From contig CM071587.1 in the NCBI GenBank assembly GCA_036426205.1, positions 496,001 through 560,000 on the forward strand: a stretch of 64,000 nucleotides of DNA. Reading direction: 5' to 3'. This DNA comes from Ascaphus truei. Lineage: Eukaryota > Chordata > Amphibia > Anura > Ascaphidae. Positions 59,601 to 64,000 of the stretch are shown here, piece after piece (positions within the stretch are counted from its first letter, which is position 1; every line of letters begins with the position of its first letter). The notes under the pieces were generated by a model. That model was given only the letters and a program-made list of their open reading frames with translations. It did not search any database and was not told where the DNA came from. The position numbers and the translations under genes were made by a program.

Positions 59601-62030
59601 AGGCTCTTTTCTGGGGCCCCTACTCTTCTCAGTGTTCATCAATGATCTTCCCACAGCTTGTAAGGAAGCCTCAATACACATGTATGCAGATGACACAATC
59701 CTATATGCACACAGCCATAGCCTCTCTGACCTTGAACACATACTTCAGTCTGACTTTTTGAGACTCGAAAACTGGATTTCCCAAAACAAACTGTTTTTAA
59801 ACACCGACAAGACTGTAACAATGGTATTTGGGTCCAAGACTAGATTTTTAAAGGTTCCAGTGACTGAGCTCCAGATCAGAACCAACGCTAACACCACCCT
59901 AACACCTGTCACTAGTTTTTAATACCTGGGCATATGGTTTGACTCCCACTTAACATTCGGGATACACATTGATACCCTGACATCCAAACACCTATGCCAA
60001 ACTAGGTGTACTTTACAGGAACAAATCCTCCCTAAGCCTGAGACTCCAAAAGACTGTTCATGGTCCCAAGGCTCAACAAAGTACCCGGCCGCTTCTCCTT
60101 CTCTTACCGTGCACCCCAAAACTGGAACAACCTACCAGAGACTCTCACATCCTCCACCAGTTTATGTTCTTTCAAAACTAAGGCTGTCTCACATTTTAAT
60201 CTGGTCTGTAACTGTTACATAAGCCTATAATATACATCTTCTCTAACTGTGCATGCAATGTATTTTTTATAATGTATACCCTGTTCATTTATGTAACTGT
60301 ACTTGGAACCATGTATTATTTGTCATATTAACTATGCCCAGGACATTCTTGAAAACGAGACGTAACTCTCAATGTATTACTTCCTGGTAAAACATTTTAT
60401 AAATAAATAAATTAACGGTACATTATTTCTAACGCGATCCGCTTATAACGCAATGTGATTCTTTGGACCCCAACACAGCGTTATAAGGGGGTTGAGCTGT
60501 ATGTATATGTATATATACACACATATATATGTATATATACACACACACAAAGGTGAAAAAAGAAACCTACAAGGGACCAAGAAATAAAGGAACAGGACAA
60601 TGATTGCCCGTTACAGGGAAATTACACGATGCGCTGAGACACGATTATATTGGTTATTTAACAGGTCCAACTATTCCAGGACAGAAACTGTTACCAAAAC
60701 ACTGAACATTTAGCAAACACCTCTAAATATACGTATTTCACTGAAATATACCAATTTCCTTTTTAGGTTCCAAATTTCTGGACAAATTAATGTGGTGAAA
60801 GGTAAACACGAAGGGCCATTGAAACTAAGGGTAAGTGTCTTTTTAAGCTGCCCCATCAACAGAGCCTCTGGCTAATGCCCGGTCCAGGTCATGACGCAGG
60901 CTTTTAATGGTGTCTGTTATACTGCAGCGCCGACGTGTATTCTAAACCAAATCTGGGGCAATCACCAACAACACCCAGGTACATGCTGGGTACATGCTGG
61001 GTACATGCTGGGTACATGCTGGGTACATGCTGGGTACATGCTGGGTACATGCTGCAACATTTCAGTGACATTTCTGCATACAGACTAATGGCCCATCGGA
61101 TTAACAGCGGGGGTCCCTGGCAGTGCCATCCAAACTGAATGGGACGGCCAGGGACCCCTGCTGTGTTAATCCGATGGGCCATTAGTCTCTGCAGAAATGT
61201 CACTGAAATGTTGCAACACGTACCCAGCATGTACCCAGCACGTACCCAGCATGTAGCCTGCATGTACCCAGCACGTACCCAGCATGTACCCAGCACGTAC
61301 CCAGCATGTACCCAGCATGTACCCAGCATGTACCCAGAATTGTACCTGGATCTTGATGGTGATAGCTCCAGATTTTCCAAGGCAAGTTTAAGGCAAGTGT
61401 TAGAATACTCGTCGGCGCACTTTTATAATAGTAGTACAACCACATAACCGCCTTGTGGGCTTTCTTTAATGTTACCATTCACTCTACCCTCTCCTTATCA
61501 CTGCATACCTTTTACCTGATAAACCTGCGTTTTTTCTTGTAGGCATACAGTACAGTACCATTGTAACCGCATTTCTAAACCGATGGATGTGTTTGTTCAT
61601 TTTTCACAGTTTTGTAACGAGATTAAGGACGTTGTTGAGATTCTAAACATGTATGTATCGGGTGAGTTTTTAGCAAGAATTGACTTTAAATTCTCTACAA
61701 ATATTAAAGGCACCGAGTGCCTTCTATTCAATTCGCAAATTAAACTTTAGCTAGTGACTCCGCTTTGAAAAAGAGTCTTCCACAAGGATTCTTATGTCTC
61801 TAACGTTGCGATCCGGTGTTTCTTTTAAATGAGACATTTATGCTTTTAAAAAGAATATAGCTTCTCTGAACACATACAGTACACACACTATACAACGCCA
61901 GAAGGCAACGTGAGTCGAAGGTCTTTCTCTTTGTACAGAGATGCCGAGCATTGATAGGACAGGCGTTCGCAAACTGGTCTGTGACACGATTGGAAACGCA
62001 GACTTGGACTGCCTGGAAATAAGTCTGAAG
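56552..62030 (+). CDS. Gene C: BPI-fold protein without Gly/Leu exon, 5' part only
   Basis: Exons with matching phases are 56552-56660 (signal peptide), 57313-57445, 58362-58439, 58819-58950, 60767-60830 (64 nt), 61610-61661 and 61939-62030 (92 nt). The last coding sequence seen ends EISLK at a donor, and the gene must continue beyond the window. Exon 58362 (LKIKVRVLPRKSMEV) aligns with the first BPI strand of genes A and B. FTVEKC in exon 4 and FCNEIKDVVEILN in exon 6 supply the conserved Cys pair. Exon 2 is a non-repetitive 133 nt exon (VITHVIKLNGRYMLRGEI, then basic SGERRRGDK) in place of the Gly/Leu repeat. The product is more basic and more diverged than genes A and B. The predicted role is a secreted lipid-binding BPIFB-like protein. 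Confidence 0.85.
56878..57058. mobile_element. hAT-like palindromic MITE (GGGGTGGCCAAC family)
   Basis: Both arms present around a tggctcagtcaccgactgag centre, in intron 1 of gene C. Confidence 0.6.
57620..57790. mobile_element. hAT-like palindromic MITE (GGGGTGGCCAAC family)
   Basis: Starts caggggtgtgcaactccagt and ends with gaggactggagtt. Lies in intron 2 of gene C. Confidence 0.6.
59127..60499 (+). mobile_element. Tigger/pogo-like MITE split by a LINE insertion
   Basis: The left half (59127-59275) starts TA|CAGCTCAACCCCGTTATA and the right half (60417-60499) ends with the matching inverted terminus GGGGGTTGAGCTG|TA. Joined, they correspond to the intact copies elsewhere in the window. 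Confidence 0.8.
59276..60416 (+). mobile_element. 5'-truncated non-LTR retrotransposon (L2/CR1-type) with reverse transcriptase
   Basis: The open frame 59282-59922 encodes the end of a reverse transcriptase: QSGFLPKHSTVTTLL, then LDFAKAFDTVDH, GVPQGSFLGPLLFSVFIND and the catalytic MYADDTILYAHS. A C-terminal part in another frame (about 60060-60230) reads SFSYRAPQNWNNLPETL, typical of L2/CR1 clades. The sequence between is shortened and frameshifted. The element ends in an ATAA-type short repeat tail (aaataaataaatt) and is inserted inside a Tigger-like MITE, whose halves lie at both ends. Inactive. Confidence 0.85.
60927..61418. mobile_element. Palindromic TIR element with 11-base arrays in both arms
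   Basis: The ends gcgccgacgtgtattctaaa and ttagaatactcgtcggcgc are inverted. The left arm holds about eight units of gggtacatgct, the right arm about eleven of agcatgtaccc, and the inner arms gacggccagggacccctgct. Lies in the gene C intron after the 64 nt exon. Confidence 0.75.
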
Positions 62031-62092
62031 GTGAGTAACACGCGCAATGTCTCTAACTACGACACCAGGGGATACACGGTGCGAATGTTAAC

Positions 62093-62166
62093 CCAGGAGG
62101 GGACAACTCCAGTCCGCAAGAGCCACCAACCGGCAGGTTTCTAGGACATCCCTGCTTCAGCTAACA
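62093..62166. mobile_element. hAT-like MITE, one arm only
   Basis: A single arm (acaactccagtccgcaagag, then acatccctgcttcagct) of the same family. Confidence 0.45.
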
Positions 62167-62904
62167 CAAATACCCAGCATAGTGGCCCATGTTTGCAATA
62201 TTGAGTGCTATTCCACAAGACACCTGGCATTGGAAGACACCTGAACAAAGTTGATTTAAAGGTGTTATATGGAATGGCACCATTTAGTTAATATGGCCCA
62301 AGGGGCCTTATGGTATAAAGTGTTCACTTTACTTGCCTATCTGTATATACCTGTTTGTAACTGCACTAAGTCACATACGCTTATGCTTAGTGTATTAACC
62401 CTTTCAGGGTATATTTCACAGAACATGTGTATGCATTTAGCACAGGGACCTGCTACTGAGACTTCTCTTGAAGTTGGTTAGCAGACTTGTCATTATTTGA
62501 TCAAAGGACGTAACCAAAAGTCTCCTTTGTCTCACAGACTTAGGTGTCACTATGTAAATGTATTTCCCCATTTATTGCTATCCCAATGGGAGAAGCGCAG
62601 GGATTCACTTTCTGTTTCTCACATATGTATGGCCAATCCTTTCACCAGCAGCATGCTCCTTACACGGAGAAGCGCGGTGACTATATATATATTTGTATTA
62701 CATAAAGTGTGATAGCAGGCGTCGGCGCTGCCACAAGGACAGCCCTATTAAATTCCACGGGGCTTTCTTAACTCACTTTATAGAGTCAGTTCCAATGTCT
62801 CACAACTGCACCATTAATACACGAAACGCTCCGATAAATTCCCATCTCTTCTTTTCACGTAAACAACGAAGAGTTTGCGCAAGAAGGTTATCATTACATA
62901 CCGT

Positions 62905-63323
62905 GGTGCCGACGGTTATTCTAAAACAAACCAGTGGCAATTACCAAAAAGACCCAGGTACATGCTGGGTACATGCTGGGTACATGCTGGGTACATGCTG
63001 AGTACATGCTGGGTACATGCTGGGTACATGCTGGGTACATGCTGGGTACATGCTGGGTACATGCTGGGTACATGCTGCAACATTTCACACATTTCTGCAG
63101 ACAGACTAATGGCTCATCGGATTAACAGCTGGGGTCCCTGGCAGTCCCATTCAAACTGAATGGGACGGCCAGGGACCCCTGCTGTGTTAATCCGATGGGC
63201 CATTAGTCTCTGCAGAAATGTCACTGATATGTTGCAGCATGTACCCAGCATGTACCCAGCATGTACTCAGCATGTACATGGCTAGTTTAAGGCAAGTTTT
63301 AGAATACTCGTTGGCTCATCTGT
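62905..63323. mobile_element. Palindromic TIR element with 11-base arrays, second copy
   Basis: Same ends (gtgccgacggttattctaaa and ttttagaatactcgttggct) and same core as 60927, with about eleven units left and four right. Confidence 0.75.
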
Positions 63324-63559
63324 ATCAATTAAAGCTTTAATCCTATTGTGGCAGTAAAACAACAGGATTTGTTACTAAATTAGTGAAATGTAAACCTGGA
63401 GCTAAATTTTGCTGACACTAACACCCCCATATAAATCCTTTGTGCTGGTCTGAGAACACAAGAAAATGGCCATGGGATTCTAGTTTTCTTTCTGAAAATA
63501 CAAGTTATGGAACGTTTACTGTGTTACAAGACCTGCCGGTGACATATATCGGCAGTGAA

Positions 63560-64000
63560 GGTCTTACATAGTTGCATAGTTACAAAGTTACATAGTAAAT
63601 GAGGTTTAAAAAAAAAGACGTACGTCCATCAAGTTCAACCTATGCTAAATCTAGACGACAGATACTTTATCCTATATTTGTACTTACAGAATATTATGGT
63701 CCAGAGGAAGGCAAACAAAAAACCCCAGTGTGATATCATCTAATGATATCTCATCAGGGGAAAAATAAATTCCTTCCTGGCTCCAAGAATTGGCAATCAG
63801 ATATCTCCCTGGATCATCAGCTTTCCCATGTTTACTTATTAGTTATATCCCTGTGTATCTTTCCCATCTAAAAAAGATGTCCAACCTTTTTTTGAACATA
63901 TCTATTGTATCTGCCATCAGTCTCCATGGGTAATGAATCCCACACTGTAACTGCCCTTACTGTAAAGAACCCTTTCCTTTGTTGCTAGTGAAATCTCCTT
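63560..64000 (+). repeat. Dispersed repeat (TTCAACCTATGC family), cut by window end
   Basis: The longest copy: gtccatcaagttcaacctat, then gaaggcaaacaaaaaacccc, then agatgtccaaccttttttt. No coding frame. Superfamily not recognised. Confidence 0.6.

Overview
The window looks like nuclear DNA of a vertebrate, most probably an anuran amphibian (inference). It has split genes with GT/AG introns, a dense load of hAT-, Tigger/pogo- and Harbinger-like MITEs, L2/CR1-type LINE tails, a CORE-SINE with a MIR-like core, a Helitron-like element and many minisatellites. No bacterial operons, CRISPR arrays or recognisable RNA genes were seen.

The protein-coding content is a tandem cluster of three genes of the BPI-fold (BPIF/PLUNC/LBP) family, all on the + strand. 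Gene A (5' end outside the window; clean copy about 1-8117, clean 3' end to 18780) has a very long Gly/Leu repeat exon, then one BPI-type domain over four short exons, then a terminal exon of acidic, Trp-containing tandem repeats that replaces the second BPI domain. Gene B (25422-47440, fifteen coding exons, reconstructed length 631 codons, phases consistent throughout) has a signal peptide, a shorter Gly/Leu-rich exon and both BPI-type domains. Gene C (56552 to beyond 62030) has a signal peptide and the start of the first BPI domain but no Gly/Leu exon. The three genes share exon order, phases and the Cys pair expected to form the domain-1 disulphide, so they are tandem paralogues that differ mainly in repeat exons.

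Two stretches are assembly problems rather than biology. About 8118-18380 repeats 1-8117 with constant single-base insertions and deletions, like uncorrected long-read gap filling. About 43600-47050, after a 63-N gap, repeats the intron sequence before the gap in the same noisy way. Both breaks fall in tandem repeats. The first 1700 bases are also error-rich.

Between the genes (18781-25421 and 48241-56551) and inside the introns I see only repeats: terminal-inverted-repeat elements, fold-back elements with hammerhead-ribozyme-like centres, LINE tails and minisatellites. The most unusual biology is gene A: a secreted BPI-fold protein whose flanks have become two large, apparently length-variable repeat domains (hydrophobic Gly/Leu on one side, acidic Ser/Gly/Trp on the other). 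This suggests a structural, surfactant, foam or adhesive role, which is inference.
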